Numbered from the stretch's first letter, positions 33,651 to 43,206 are shown. The stretch is DNA of 64,000 nucleotides from JAPOXR01 sp964291445 (GCA_964291445.2 OZ219862.1:930001-994000), one strand, 5' to 3'. Made by a program: numbers and translations. Notes: generated by a model from the sequence alone, not told the origin.

Positions 33651-36008
33651 TCACCCCTCGGTTCCGTCGGCCGGCGTGACATACCTGGCGATGATGTGCT
33701 TGATTCCCGAACACTGGAAGTCGATGACCAACTTGTCGCCTTCCTGCGACCGGATATGGCCGTAGCCGAATTTGCTGTGGAACACCCGGTCGCCCGGGGC
33801 ATGCTCGGCCTGGTCCGCTTCCCTGCCCGGATTGCCTGGCTGCCTTGCCGGCAGTGCGGCCCTCTCGGCCGCCCGGCTGACCAGCCGGCGATATCCCGGG
33901 GCCCCGTAGCCGCCAGCCAGCCGGCCGGAGCGGTCGGAATTGCCGATGGCGGACGCGGCGCCGGAATTCCCGGAATTGGCGAACGGGCTGGTCATGATAC
34001 CGGGGGGCGACACCATGTCGATCTCCTCCCTGGGCAATTCGTCGATGAAACGGGAATGCTGTTGTGCATGCCAGCTTCCATACTGGTAGCGGCCCCCGGC
34101 GCAGGAAATCGTGCAAATCTCCCTGGCGCGGGTGATGCCGACATAGGCGAGTCGGCGTTCCTCCTCCAGCCCCGCATCGCCTTCCTGCTCGATGGTGCGG
34201 GTCGAGGGGAAGATGCCATCCTCCCAGGCGGGAAGAAAAACCGCCGGAAATTCCAGGCCCTTGGCCGCATGCAGGGTCATGATCGACACCCTATCGCCCT
34301 CGGCTTCCTGCAAATTGTCGAACACCAGTGACACATGTTCCAGGAATCCCTGGATGCCGTCGAATTCCCGGAGCGACCTGACCAGCTCCTTCAGGTTCTC
34401 CACCCGTCCATCGCCTTCCGGCGTCTTCATGTTCAGCCACATCTGCGGCAGACCCGAGCCATCGACGATCTGCTCGGCCAGGTCGAGATGATCCATCTTG
34501 CCCCGTCTCAGCACATCGCCCCAGCCTTCGATGTCACCGATGAATCCGTTCAGCCCGATCGCCGTGCGTCCGGTGAATACGCCGTCGGCCAGCAGCCTGC
34601 TGGCAGCCGAATACAGCGACACGCCTTCCCGCCTGGCAAGGTTGCGAATCGCCAGCTGGGCCTTCTCGCCGATGCCCCGCCTCGGGGTATTGACGATCCT
34701 CTCGAAGGCCAGGTCATCATCCGTCGACACCACCAGCCGGAAATAGGCAAGCGCGTCGCGGATTTCCTTGCGTTCATAGAATCTCGGTCCGCCGATCACG
34801 ACGTAAGGCAGGCCCAGGGCCAGGAACCGGTCCTCGATTTCCCGCATCAGGAACGAGGCGCGCACCAGGATGGCAATGTCGCTGTACCTGAAGCGCCGGC
34901 GGCGGCCGATGGCGCCGACCATCGCCTCGACCTCACTGCCGATCCAGCTGGCCTCGGCCTTGCCATCCCAGTGACCGACCAGCCGCACCTTCTCCCCGCC
35001 GGGCAGATCCGTCCACAGCGTCTTTCCGAGCCGGTCCAGATTGTTGCCGATCACGGCACCGGCCACGGCCAGGATGTGCCTGGTGGACCGGTAATTCTGT
35101 TCAAGCCGGATGACCGATGCCCCGTCAAAATGCCGCTCGAATGCCAGGATGTTGCCGACATCGGCGCCTCGCCAGCCATAGATCGACTGATCCTCGTCGC
35201 CAACGCAGCAGATATTGCCCTGGCCCCGGGCGAACAGCCGCAGCCAGGCATACTGGGCGGTGTTGATGTCCTGGTACTCGTCGACAAGAATGTATTTGAA
35301 CCGGCGATGAAACCCGGCCAGCAACTCCTCGTCCTGGCGCAACAACTCGACGACCAGCAGGATCAGGTCGCCAAAGTCGACGGAATTCAGCGTCTCCAGC
35401 CGCTGCTGGTATTCCTTGTAGAGGCTGATCGCCCGGCCATCGAAGGCAGAACCACCCTCCGAGGCCGGCACGTCGGCCGGCAGCCAGCACCGGTTCTTCC
35501 ACCGGTCGATCATTGTCGCAAGCAGCCTGGGCGGCCATTTCCTGTCGTCGATCCTGGCGGCGGCAATGACCTGCTTGAGCAGGCGTAGCTGGTCATCGCT
35601 GTCCAGGATGGTGAAATTCGGCTTCCGGCCGGCTCGTTCGGCATGCTCACGCAGAATCCTGGCCGAAATGGCGTGGAAGGTCCCGAGCCAGGGAAAGGCG
35701 CCAACCTGCATCGGGACGGCTTTCTCGACCCGATCCCGCATCTCGGCCGCCGCCTTGTTGGTAAAGGTCACGGCCAGGATCTGCGATGGCCAGGCGCGTC
35801 CGGTGCACAGGATATGTGCAATCCGGGCGGTCAGCGTCCGGGTCTTGCCGGTGCCGGCACCGGCAAGCACCAGGACCGGCCCGTCGAGCGTCTCGACCGC
35901 CTCGGCTTGTCTCGGATTGAGGTCCCGAAGATATGGAGCGGTGTCGGGGCCAGCATGCAGCATCGGCGAGTCGCTCGCGCCAGCCGAAGAATGTCTTTCG
36001 TTTTTCAT
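33651..36008 (-). CDS. UvrD/PcrA-type ATP-dependent DNA helicase (superfamily 1)
   Basis: 785 residues. The Q motif and motif I are DLNPRQAEAVETLDG and AGAGTGKTRTLTARI (about 30-65). Motif Ia is AVTFTNKAAAEMRDR, motif II ILVDEYQDIN, motif III EDQSIYGWRGAD, motif IV LEQNYRST, motif V MTLHAAKGLEFPAVFLP and motif VI EERRLAYVGITRARE. The C-terminus ends in a Tudor-like segment (DRVFHSKFGYGHIRSQEGDK), as in PcrA and UvrD. It unwinds DNA in repair and replication restart. Its first 351 bp also exist as a broken copy at 38366-38716 within a direct repeat. Confidence 0.95.
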   Translation of the reverse strand: MKNERHSSAGASDSPMLHAGPDTAPYLRDLNPRQAEAVETLDGPVLVLAGAGTGKTRTLTARIAHILCTGRAWPSQILAVTFTNKAAAEMRDRVEKAVPMQVGAFPWLGTFHAISARILREHAERAGRKPNFTILDSDDQLRLLKQVIAAARIDDRKWPPRLLATMIDRWKNRCWLPADVPASEGGSAFDGRAISLYKEYQQRLETLNSVDFGDLILLVVELLRQDEELLAGFHRRFKYILVDEYQDINTAQYAWLRLFARGQGNICCVGDEDQSIYGWRGADVGNILAFERHFDGASVIRLEQNYRSTRHILAVAGAVIGNNLDRLGKTLWTDLPGGEKVRLVGHWDGKAEASWIGSEVEAMVGAIGRRRRFRYSDIAILVRASFLMREIEDRFLALGLPYVVIGGPRFYERKEIRDALAYFRLVVSTDDDLAFERIVNTPRRGIGEKAQLAIRNLARREGVSLYSAASRLLADGVFTGRTAIGLNGFIGDIEGWGDVLRRGKMDHLDLAEQIVDGSGLPQMWLNMKTPEGDGRVENLKELVRSLREFDGIQGFLEHVSLVFDNLQEAEGDRVSIMTLHAAKGLEFPAVFLPAWEDGIFPSTRTIEQEGDAGLEEERRLAYVGITRAREICTISCAGGRYQYGSWHAQQHSRFIDELPREEIDMVSPPGIMTSPFANSGNSGAASAIGNSDRSGRLAGGYGAPGYRRLVSRAAERAALPARQPGNPGREADQAEHAPGDRVFHSKFGYGHIRSQEGDKLVIDFQCSGIKHIIARYVTPADGTEG

Positions 36009-37017
36009 GCCGCCGTCTTATCTGAACTCTGGCAGGTGTAAAGCGAAAAGTTCCCATTATGTTCCAGTTGTCGTCCGTTGGTAACACCAAACATGCCGGG
36101 CCGTTCGAATTCTGTGGAAATCACCGCCGGATTGAGGCATTTCCGGTGACCGCCTGCACGAAACGAAATCGTCGGCCGGTTTGCCGGCAGGATGTCAGGG
36201 ACCAGCACGGGTAGCATGCCGGAATTCAGCAAGATACTGGTTGCCAATCGCGGCGAGATTGCCGTTCGCATCATGCGGGCGGCCAACGAGCTCGGCAAAC
36301 GAACGGTGGCCGTCTTTGCCGAGGAGGACAAGCTTTCGCTCCACCGGTTCAAATCCGACGAAGCCTACAGGATCGGACAGGGGCTGGGGCCGGTCGAGGC
36401 CTATCTCTCCATCGACGAAATCATGCGCATTGCCCGGCAATGCGGCGCCGACGCCATTCATCCCGGCTACGGGCTGCTCTCCGAAAACCCGGAATTGGTC
36501 GATGCCTGCGAGCGCCAGGGAATTGCCTTCATCGGCCCGTCCGGCCACGCCATGCGACTCCTCGGCGACAAGGCTTCGGCAAGGCAGGTCGCCATCGAAG
36601 CCGGCATCCCGGTGGTTCCGGCGACTGACCCGTTGCCGGACGACATGGACAGGGTCCGGGAAATGGCGGCCGATATCGGCTACCCGCTGATGCTGAAGGC
36701 GGCTTGGGGAGGCGGCGGGCGCGGCATGCGCCGCATTGATTCCGCCGACGAGCTGGAAGCGAATGTTGGTGAGGGGCGAAGCGAGGCCAGGGCAGCCTTT
36801 GGCAATGATGCCTGCTTCCTCGAAAAGCTGATCCACAATGCCAGGCATGTGGAAGTCCAAATCCTCGGCGATGCCGAAGGCAATGTCATCCACCTCTTCG
36901 AGCGGGACTGCTCCATCCAGCGGCGCAACCAGAAGATCGTCGAGCGCGCGCCGGCCCCTTTCCTCACCGAGGACCAGCGACAGGAGGTTTGCGGCTTCGG
37001 TGTCGGCATCGCCAGGC
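35658..37017. repeat. 1,360-bp direct repeat, left copy
   Basis: This segment recurs at 38366-39725 with a constant offset of 2,708 bp. It contains the 5' 351 bp of the helicase gene, the 183-bp divergent promoter region and the first 275 codons of the pyruvate carboxylase gene. By reading both copies I found only three differences, all within 28 bp (36740, 36749 and 36767 against 39448, 39457 and 39475). They are one Asp/Glu change and two silent changes. Similarity starts and stops abruptly at both ends, inside coding sequence. Confidence 0.93.
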
Positions 37018-37220
37018 GCGGTCCCCGGGCCCTGGCTGTGGGCCGAGTTGGCGGCGCTGGTCGCGGCCGTTCTGGCCTCCTGGCTGCTGCCATAGCAGCT
37101 GTCCTGGATCGCCACCGGCGTCGCCTGGCTGGCCATCTTCCTGCCGGTCATCCGATGGCCAGCCTGAACACGTCAATGCGTGAGCAACAGCCGGTCGGTG
37201 ACCACCTCATGCTCCAGTGA
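36192..37220 (+). pseudogene. Pyruvate carboxylase, truncated 5' copy
   Basis: The first 275 codons match the intact gene at 38900 except for one Asp/Glu difference: MPEFSKILVANRGEIAVRI, the ATP-grasp loop GGGGRGMRRI and the block HVEVQILGDAEGNVIHLF. At 37017, the repeat boundary, the frame passes into unrelated Arg/Gly/Ala-rich sequence and ends at 37220. Only part of the biotin carboxylase domain remains, so no activity is expected. It still carries the native promoter region and start, so a 342-residue product could be made and might interfere with the oligomeric enzyme. Confidence 0.9.
37018..37172 (+). other. Hydrophobic 3' gene remnant at the left edge of the repeat-flanked island
   Basis: Immediately after the left repeat one plus-strand frame reads WLWAELAALVAAVLASWLLP, stop, then SWIATGVAWLAIFLPVIRWPA, stop. 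The composition is that of membrane helices with a C-terminal end, interrupted once. I do not recognise the family. It may be the tail of a membrane-protein gene that was carried with the island. Confidence 0.3.
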
Positions 37221-37378
37221 TTCCCCGGCCACCTGGAATCGCCTGAGCATCGACCGACCGCAATTCACGGCCACTTCACGCGCGAACAAATTTCGTGGGA
37301 TCGCGTACTCACGGCGCAGTGCGCCTGACTTCCTGGATACATCCAGGCTGAGGGCGACGAAGGCCCCCGTTCAGAAGG
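37173..37378 (-). pseudogene. Unrecognised C-terminal protein remnant behind hepT
   Basis: Directly after the hepT stop, and in the same frame, about 65 codons stay open and look coding: AFVALSLDVSRKSGALRREY, IPRNLFAREVAVNCGRSMLR and SLEHEVVTDRLLLTH, then TGA at 37173-37175. No start codon lies in this stretch. It resembles the 3' end of a lost gene, or a read-through extension of HepT. I cannot name the family. Confidence 0.35.
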
Positions 37379-37778
37379 GGTCCGGACTACAGCTGTCATC
37401 CTCAGGTGCAGCGGCCGCGCTGATATCATGGGTCTGATCAAGCTCATCAATGAGTGACCCAACGGACTTCAGCAATTCCTGCAAATTGACCTCGGAATAC
37501 TGCCAGACACGGGTCTGACTGATGCTCACATAGCCATGAACGAGGACATTCCGGAAACCGACGATTTGCCTCATATGCGGTATCCGTTCAGCCAGTTCTG
37601 GTGACGCATCCTCCAGCCGGTTCAACGTCTCGCCGATGATGACATAGTTGAATGCAACTGCTTTCTGGGTTCGAAAATCCTCCATGTATTCATCATGGTT
37701 CATGTCCTTGATGAAAGCCCTGATCTCTTCTGCAGCGGCTTTGATTTCGGTCAGCAGGCTCCAGGAATCACGCCGCAT
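37371..37778 (-). CDS. hepT: HepT-like HEPN ribonuclease toxin (DUF86)
   Basis: 135 residues with the helical HEPN fold of the DUF86 family. The catalytic RNase motif R-x4-H is intact in FRNVLVHGYVSI (about residues 77-88), preceded by AFNYVIIGETLNRL and IPHMRQIVG, all typical. In characterised type VII systems the partner MntA AMPylates HepT tyrosines next to this motif, and here the Tyr in HGY is retained. The ATG overlaps the mntA stop region by 11 bp, so the pair is translationally coupled with the antitoxin first. It lies between the two copies of a 1,360-bp repeat. Confidence 0.9.
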   Translation of the reverse strand: MRRDSWSLLTEIKAAAEEIRAFIKDMNHDEYMEDFRTQKAVAFNYVIIGETLNRLEDASPELAERIPHMRQIVGFRNVLVHGYVSISQTRVWQYSEVNLQELLKSVGSLIDELDQTHDISAAAAPEDDSCSPDPF

Positions 37779-38079
37779 AGACCAACTCCTTTGAACGATT
37801 TATCGCGGCCAAGATGCGGGGGTTGGTGACTGCACCGTCCTCGACCAAATCGATCTTCCGGCCCAGCGCATCACGCAAGGCATCGACCAGGTCAAAATAC
37901 TGGCCCAATGGATCGGCGTCATCCATCCGGCTGAATTCCACCAGGAAGTCGGCATCGCTGGTCTCCGGATCGAAATCCGCGCCCCCCGCCGCCGAGCCGA
38001 ACACCTCGAGGCGTGACACATGGTGACGCCGGCAGATCCCGGCGATCTCGTCTCTTTTTCCCTCGATCTCGGCATGCAT
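37768..38079 (-). CDS. mntA: MntA-like nucleotidyltransferase antitoxin
   Basis: 103 residues from the ATG at 38079, preceded by a GAAGGGG ribosome site 8 bases upstream. The minimal nucleotidyltransferase motif is complete: VFGSAAGGADFDPETSDADF (GS...DxD) and the third Asp in GRKIDLVEDG. The family neutralises HepT by transferring AMP to it. An open frame continues upstream to 38412 and an ATG at 38145 would add 22 residues. I prefer 38079 because of the ribosome site and the family length. It overlaps hepT by 11 bp. Confidence 0.88.
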   Translation of the reverse strand: MHAEIEGKRDEIAGICRRHHVSRLEVFGSAAGGADFDPETSDADFLVEFSRMDDADPLGQYFDLVDALRDALGRKIDLVEDGAVTNPRILAAINRSKELVYAA

Positions 38080-38356
38080 CAATCCGGCCCCTTCACCAAA
38101 CAGCTGTCGCTCCCCGATGTAACAGCGGAGGGTTCCGAATTCCATGCCTTCGGTCCGGATTTCCGACGCTGGTGCCTGGCCGGCCAGCAGACGTGCGGGG
38201 TCAGCCTGTGCATCGAGATCCGGTGAGAGGGGCCGTGTAGCCAAGTCAGTTGACACCCAGGCACTGGCGGGAATGACGACCGGCCGGGGGTCCACCGGAC
38301 CGGGACGATCTACGGCTTCCAACGGCCGGCGTCGGAGACGAAACCGGCATCGGAGA

Positions 38357-38716
38357 TCATGCGCACCTGGCCGAAATGGCGTGGAAGGTCCCGAGCCAGG
38401 GAAAGGCGCCAACCTGCATCGGGACGGCTTTCTCGACCCGATCCCGCATCTCGGCCGCCGCCTTGTTGGTAAAGGTCACGGCCAGGATCTGCGATGGCCA
38501 GGCGCGTCCGGTGCACAGGATATGTGCAATCCGGGCGGTCAGCGTCCGGGTCTTGCCGGTGCCGGCACCGGCAAGCACCAGGACCGGCCCGTCGAGCGTC
38601 TCGACCGCCTCGGCTTGTCTCGGATTGAGGTCCCGAAGATATGGAGCGGTGTCGGGGCCAGCATGCAGCATCGGCGAGTCGCTCGCGCCAGCCGAAGAAT
38701 GTCTTTCGTTTTTCAT
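38357..38716 (-). pseudogene. UvrD-type helicase, truncated 5' copy
   Basis: The first 117 codons of the helicase gene (Q motif, AGAGTGKT Walker A, motif Ia) repeated exactly, cut at the repeat boundary (38366), with the frame ending three codons later. All other helicase motifs are missing. It faces the intact pyruvate carboxylase gene across the duplicated promoter region. The intact helicase is at 33651-36008. Confidence 0.92.
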
Positions 38717-39725
38717 GCCGCCGTCTTATCTGAACTCTGGCAGGTGTAAAGCGAAAAGTTCCCATTATGTTCCAGTTGTCGTCCGTTGGTAACACCAAAC
38801 ATGCCGGGCCGTTCGAATTCTGTGGAAATCACCGCCGGATTGAGGCATTTCCGGTGACCGCCTGCACGAAACGAAATCGTCGGCCGGTTTGCCGGCAGGA
38901 TGTCAGGGACCAGCACGGGTAGCATGCCGGAATTCAGCAAGATACTGGTTGCCAATCGCGGCGAGATTGCCGTTCGCATCATGCGGGCGGCCAACGAGCT
39001 CGGCAAACGAACGGTGGCCGTCTTTGCCGAGGAGGACAAGCTTTCGCTCCACCGGTTCAAATCCGACGAAGCCTACAGGATCGGACAGGGGCTGGGGCCG
39101 GTCGAGGCCTATCTCTCCATCGACGAAATCATGCGCATTGCCCGGCAATGCGGCGCCGACGCCATTCATCCCGGCTACGGGCTGCTCTCCGAAAACCCGG
39201 AATTGGTCGATGCCTGCGAGCGCCAGGGAATTGCCTTCATCGGCCCGTCCGGCCACGCCATGCGACTCCTCGGCGACAAGGCTTCGGCAAGGCAGGTCGC
39301 CATCGAAGCCGGCATCCCGGTGGTTCCGGCGACTGACCCGTTGCCGGACGACATGGACAGGGTCCGGGAAATGGCGGCCGATATCGGCTACCCGCTGATG
39401 CTGAAGGCGGCTTGGGGAGGCGGCGGGCGCGGCATGCGCCGCATTGAATCCGCCGATGAGCTGGAAGCGAATGTGGGTGAGGGGCGAAGCGAGGCCAGGG
39501 CAGCCTTTGGCAATGATGCCTGCTTCCTCGAAAAGCTGATCCACAATGCCAGGCATGTGGAAGTCCAAATCCTCGGCGATGCCGAAGGCAATGTCATCCA
39601 CCTCTTCGAGCGGGACTGCTCCATCCAGCGGCGCAACCAGAAGATCGTCGAGCGCGCGCCGGCCCCTTTCCTCACCGAGGACCAGCGACAGGAGGTTTGC
39701 GGCTTCGGTGTCGGCATCGCCAGGC
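38366..39725. repeat. 1,360-bp direct repeat, right copy
   Basis: Second copy of 35658-37017 in the same orientation. Here the pyruvate carboxylase side continues into a full gene and the helicase side is cut, the mirror image of the left copy. Between the copies lie 1,348 bp (37018-38365) that hold hepT, mntA and gene scraps. Repeat plus spacer equals a 2,708-bp unit. Confidence 0.93.
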
Positions 39726-42394
39726 ATACCGGCTACGTGAATGCCGGCACGGTCGAGTTCCTCATGGATATCGATACTGGCCGTTTTCACTTCATCGAGG
39801 TCAACCCGCGCATCCAGGTCGAACACACCGTCACCGAGGAGGTGACCGGAATCGACATCGTCAGGGCGCAAATCCTGATCGCCGAGGGTGCGAGCCTCTG
39901 GCAGGCAACCGGCATGGACTCCCAGGAGGATGTCAGCCTCAACGGGCATGCGATCCAGACCAGGATCACCACCGAGGACCCGCTCAACAATTTCATCCCC
40001 GATTACGGACGAATCGTCGCGTACCGGTCGGCAACCGGGTTCGGAATTCGCCTCGACGAGGGAACCGCCTATTCGGGCGGGATCATCACCCGTTACTATG
40101 ACTCGCTGCTGGTCAAGGTCACTGCCTGGGCGCCGACCGCCGACGGCGCCGTCAGGCGAATGGGTCGGGCGCTGCGCGAATTCAGGATCCGCGGCGTTGC
40201 CACCAACATCGTGTTTGTCGAAAACCTCCTGCGGCACCCGTCATTTCTTTCCAATAGCTACTCGACGGCCTTCATCGACCGGACGCCGGATTTGTTCCGC
40301 TTCCGCGAGCGCCGTGACCGGGCCACCAAGATACTCCGCTACATTGCCGACACCACCGTGAACGGCAACCCCGAGATCGCCGAACGGGACCGGCCGCCAG
40401 CCGCGGCAAGGGTGCCGGCATTTCCGTCCCCCGGCCACCAGCCCGCTGCCATGACCCCCCGCAGGGTCCTGGTCGAACGTGGTCCGGAGGGGCTTGCCGA
40501 CTGGGTGATCAACCGGAAGCGCCTGCTGGTGACCGACACCACGATGCGCGATGCCCATCAATCCATCCTGGCAACCCGGATGCGGTCCTACGACATCGTC
40601 AATTCTGCCGACGCCTATTCGCACAACCTGCCCGGCCTGTTCTCGCTGGAGTGCTGGGGCGGCGCCACCTTCGATGCGTCCTACCGGTTCCTGAAGGAAT
40701 GCCCCTGGCAGCGATTGCGCGACATTCGCGCCGGCGCGCCCGACATCATGACGCAGATGCTCCTCCGGGGCGCCAACGGTGTTGGCTACACCAACTATCC
40801 CGACAATGTCGTGCAGTTCTTCGTCAGGCAGGCAGCGAAGACCGGGATCGACGTCTTCAGGATCTTCGACAGCCTCAACTGGACCGAAAACATGCGGGTG
40901 GCGATCGATGCGGTCCTGGAGACGGGCCGCGTCTGCGAGGCGGCCATCTGCTATACCGGCGACATCTCCAACCCCGACAGGTCCAAGTATGACCTGCACT
41001 ACTACCTGGCCATCGCCAGGGAGCTGAAGGCGGCCGGCGTTCACTTCCTGGCCATCAAGGACATGTCGGGCATCCTGAAGCCGGCCGCGACCCGGGTGCT
41101 GGTCACGGCACTCCGTGACGAGGTGGGGCTACCGATCCACATTCATACCCATGATACCAGCGGCATGGGCGTCGCGGTGACTCTCGCTGCCTGCGAGGCC
41201 GGCGCCGACATCGTCGATGCGGCCATCGATTCGTTTTCCGGCGGAACCTCGCAGCCCTGCCTGGGATCGATCGTCGAATCCCTGACCCATACCGAGCGCG
41301 ACACCGGGCTGGACATCGCCGCCATTCGGGAATTGTCCGAATACTGGGCGGATGTTCGATCCCTGTACAGCGCCTTCGACGAGGGCCTGCCGGCCCCGGT
41401 ATCGGAGATATTCCTGCACGAAATGCCCGGCGGGCAATTCTCCAACCTGAAGGCGCAGGCCCGGTCGCTCGGCCTTGGCGAACGCTGGGCCGACATCGCC
41501 GAGGCCTATGCCGAGGCCAACCGGATGTTCGGCGACATCGTCAAGGTCACGCCGACATCGAAGGTTGTCGGCGACATGGCGCTGATGATGGTCAGCCAGG
41601 GGGTATCGAGGGAGGAGATCGAGGATCCGGATGTCGAAGTGTCGTTTCCCTCCTCGGTCGTCGAATTGATGCGAGGCGACATCGGACAGCCGGCTGGCGG
41701 TTTCCCGGCCGCCCTGCAACGAAAGGTTCTCAAGGGACAGCAACCGATAACGGTGCGGCCGGGCAAGCTTCTGCCGGCGGTGGACATCGAGGCATGCAGG
41801 CATGAACTCTCGGAGCGGCTGGACGGATTCGGGGTCGATGACGAGGATTTGGCCGGCTACCTCATGTATCCGTCGGTATTTCTCGACTACATGGAGCACC
41901 ACCTGCAATACGGGCCGGTCCGCACGCTGCCGACCCGGACATTCTTCTACGGGATGCTGCCCGGTGAGATCATCAGCGCCGAGATCGATCCCGGAAAGAT
42001 CCTCGAGATCCAGCTCCAGGCCGTCGGCACCACCCGGGATGACGGCAGTGTGCGGGTGTTCTTCGAGTTGAATGGTCAACCCCGCACCGTGCGGATCGTC
42101 GACCGCAGCTTTGCTGCCTCGGCCCCGCAACCGGTGCTGGCCGATGACCGCAACCCGGACCATGTCGGCGCCCCCATGCCCGGAACCGTTGCCTCGATAT
42201 CGGTGCATGAGGGTCAGCAAATCGGCAAGGGCGAAGTCCTGCTTACCATCGAGGCCATGAAGATGGAGGTCGGCGTCTATTCGGAACGGGCCGGCACGGT
42301 TGACACCATTCATGTCAGGGCCGGACAAGGATTCGAAACCAAGCAGTTGCTGGTCGAGTTGTTACCGGAACATGAGCCAGGCACTTCAGAATAG
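38900..42394 (+). CDS. pyc: Pyruvate carboxylase
   Basis: 1,164 residues, the full length of the single-chain enzyme that makes oxaloacetate from pyruvate, ATP and bicarbonate. The biotin carboxylase domain covers about 10-460 (ILVANRGEIAVRI, GGGGRGMRRI, IEVNPRIQVEHTVTE). The carboxyltransferase domain covers about 540-840 (DTTMRDAHQSILATRMRS, metal-binding HIHTHDTSGMG). The biotin carrier domain is at the end, with EAMKMEV and the biotinylated Lys at about 1121. M9 (38924, MPEFSKIL) is the more family-like start. The first 826 bp lie in the direct repeat. A TerC-family gene follows after 68 bp. Confidence 0.97.
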   Translation: MSGTSTGSMPEFSKILVANRGEIAVRIMRAANELGKRTVAVFAEEDKLSLHRFKSDEAYRIGQGLGPVEAYLSIDEIMRIARQCGADAIHPGYGLLSENPELVDACERQGIAFIGPSGHAMRLLGDKASARQVAIEAGIPVVPATDPLPDDMDRVREMAADIGYPLMLKAAWGGGGRGMRRIESADELEANVGEGRSEARAAFGNDACFLEKLIHNARHVEVQILGDAEGNVIHLFERDCSIQRRNQKIVERAPAPFLTEDQRQEVCGFGVGIARHTGYVNAGTVEFLMDIDTGRFHFIEVNPRIQVEHTVTEEVTGIDIVRAQILIAEGASLWQATGMDSQEDVSLNGHAIQTRITTEDPLNNFIPDYGRIVAYRSATGFGIRLDEGTAYSGGIITRYYDSLLVKVTAWAPTADGAVRRMGRALREFRIRGVATNIVFVENLLRHPSFLSNSYSTAFIDRTPDLFRFRERRDRATKILRYIADTTVNGNPEIAERDRPPAAARVPAFPSPGHQPAAMTPRRVLVERGPEGLADWVINRKRLLVTDTTMRDAHQSILATRMRSYDIVNSADAYSHNLPGLFSLECWGGATFDASYRFLKECPWQRLRDIRAGAPDIMTQMLLRGANGVGYTNYPDNVVQFFVRQAAKTGIDVFRIFDSLNWTENMRVAIDAVLETGRVCEAAICYTGDISNPDRSKYDLHYYLAIARELKAAGVHFLAIKDMSGILKPAATRVLVTALRDEVGLPIHIHTHDTSGMGVAVTLAACEAGADIVDAAIDSFSGGTSQPCLGSIVESLTHTERDTGLDIAAIRELSEYWADVRSLYSAFDEGLPAPVSEIFLHEMPGGQFSNLKAQARSLGLGERWADIAEAYAEANRMFGDIVKVTPTSKVVGDMALMMVSQGVSREEIEDPDVEVSFPSSVVELMRGDIGQPAGGFPAALQRKVLKGQQPITVRPGKLLPAVDIEACRHELSERLDGFGVDDEDLAGYLMYPSVFLDYMEHHLQYGPVRTLPTRTFFYGMLPGEIISAEIDPGKILEIQLQAVGTTRDDGSVRVFFELNGQPRTVRIVDRSFAASAPQPVLADDRNPDHVGAPMPGTVASISVHEGQQIGKGEVLLTIEAMKMEVGVYSERAGTVDTIHVRAGQGFETKQLLVELLPEHEPGTSE

Positions 42395-42462
42395 TCCGGT
42401 CCGGGTGATGATGCCGGAGAGCGGCCCCATCGGCTGGCCAGCAATCATGCCGGGAAGTCGGC

Positions 42463-43206
42463 ATGGCTGAATTGCTGGCAGATCCGGCCGTCTGGGCCAG
42501 CTTCCTGTCGCTGGCGATTCTCGAGATCGTCCTTGGCGTCGACAATGTGCTCTTCATCTCGATCGCGGCATCGAAGCTGCCCGAACACCGGCGGCGCCAG
42601 GCGCGGCTGATCGGTCTCGGGCTTGGAATGCTCATGCGGATCCTGCTGCTGTTTGCCATTTCGTGGATTGTTTCGCTAACCCGGCCGATTTTTGCCATTC
42701 TGGACCAGACCGTGAGCTGGCGTGACATCATCCTGATTGGCGGTGGGCTGTTCCTGATCTGGAAGGCGGCAAACGAGATCTTCGCCGAACTCGAGGGCCG
42801 ACTCGGCCAGCAGCGAAGCCGGCGCACCGGTTTCTGGTCGGTGATCGTGCAGATCATCATTCTCGATGCCGTATTTTCGCTGGATTCGGTGATCACCGCG
42901 GTCGGAATTGCCGAACATATCGAGGTCATGGTTGCGGCGATCATCATCGCGGTGCTGGTCATGATGTTCTTCGCCGAGGGCCTGTCACTGTTTGTCGAAC
43001 GACATCCATCCGCCAAGATGCTCGCGCTCGCCTTCCTGGCCATGGTCGGCCTGGCGCTGGTCGCCGATGGGCTGCACCACCATATCGACCGGGAGTACAT
43101 CTACGCCGCCATGCTGTTTGCCTGCCTGGTCGAGGCCCTCAACCTCATTCGCGCCAAGCGGCGCAGCAAGGCGGAATCCGGCAACCGGCCAGCAGCGCCG
43201 GAATGA
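42463..43206 (+). CDS. TerC family integral membrane protein
   Basis: 247 residues with about seven membrane segments. The family hallmarks are the acidic residues inside helices: EIVLGVDNVLFISI near residues 21-34 and ILDAVFSLDSVITAVGIAEH in the middle. TerC/Alx-type proteins are linked to tellurite resistance and to manganese or other metal efflux. This short form without CBS domains is widespread, and its substrate here is unknown. It follows the pyruvate carboxylase gene on the same strand, 68 bp apart. Confidence 0.9.
   Translation: MAELLADPAVWASFLSLAILEIVLGVDNVLFISIAASKLPEHRRRQARLIGLGLGMLMRILLLFAISWIVSLTRPIFAILDQTVSWRDIILIGGGLFLIWKAANEIFAELEGRLGQQRSRRTGFWSVIVQIIILDAVFSLDSVITAVGIAEHIEVMVAAIIIAVLVMMFFAEGLSLFVERHPSAKMLALAFLAMVGLALVADGLHHHIDREYIYAAMLFACLVEALNLIRAKRRSKAESGNRPAAPE

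Noticed and set aside
38903..40237. Minus-strand frame inside pyruvate carboxylase, also present in the repeat copy
   Set aside because: It is the mirror of the biotin carboxylase domain and appears in both copies only because the DNA is repeated.
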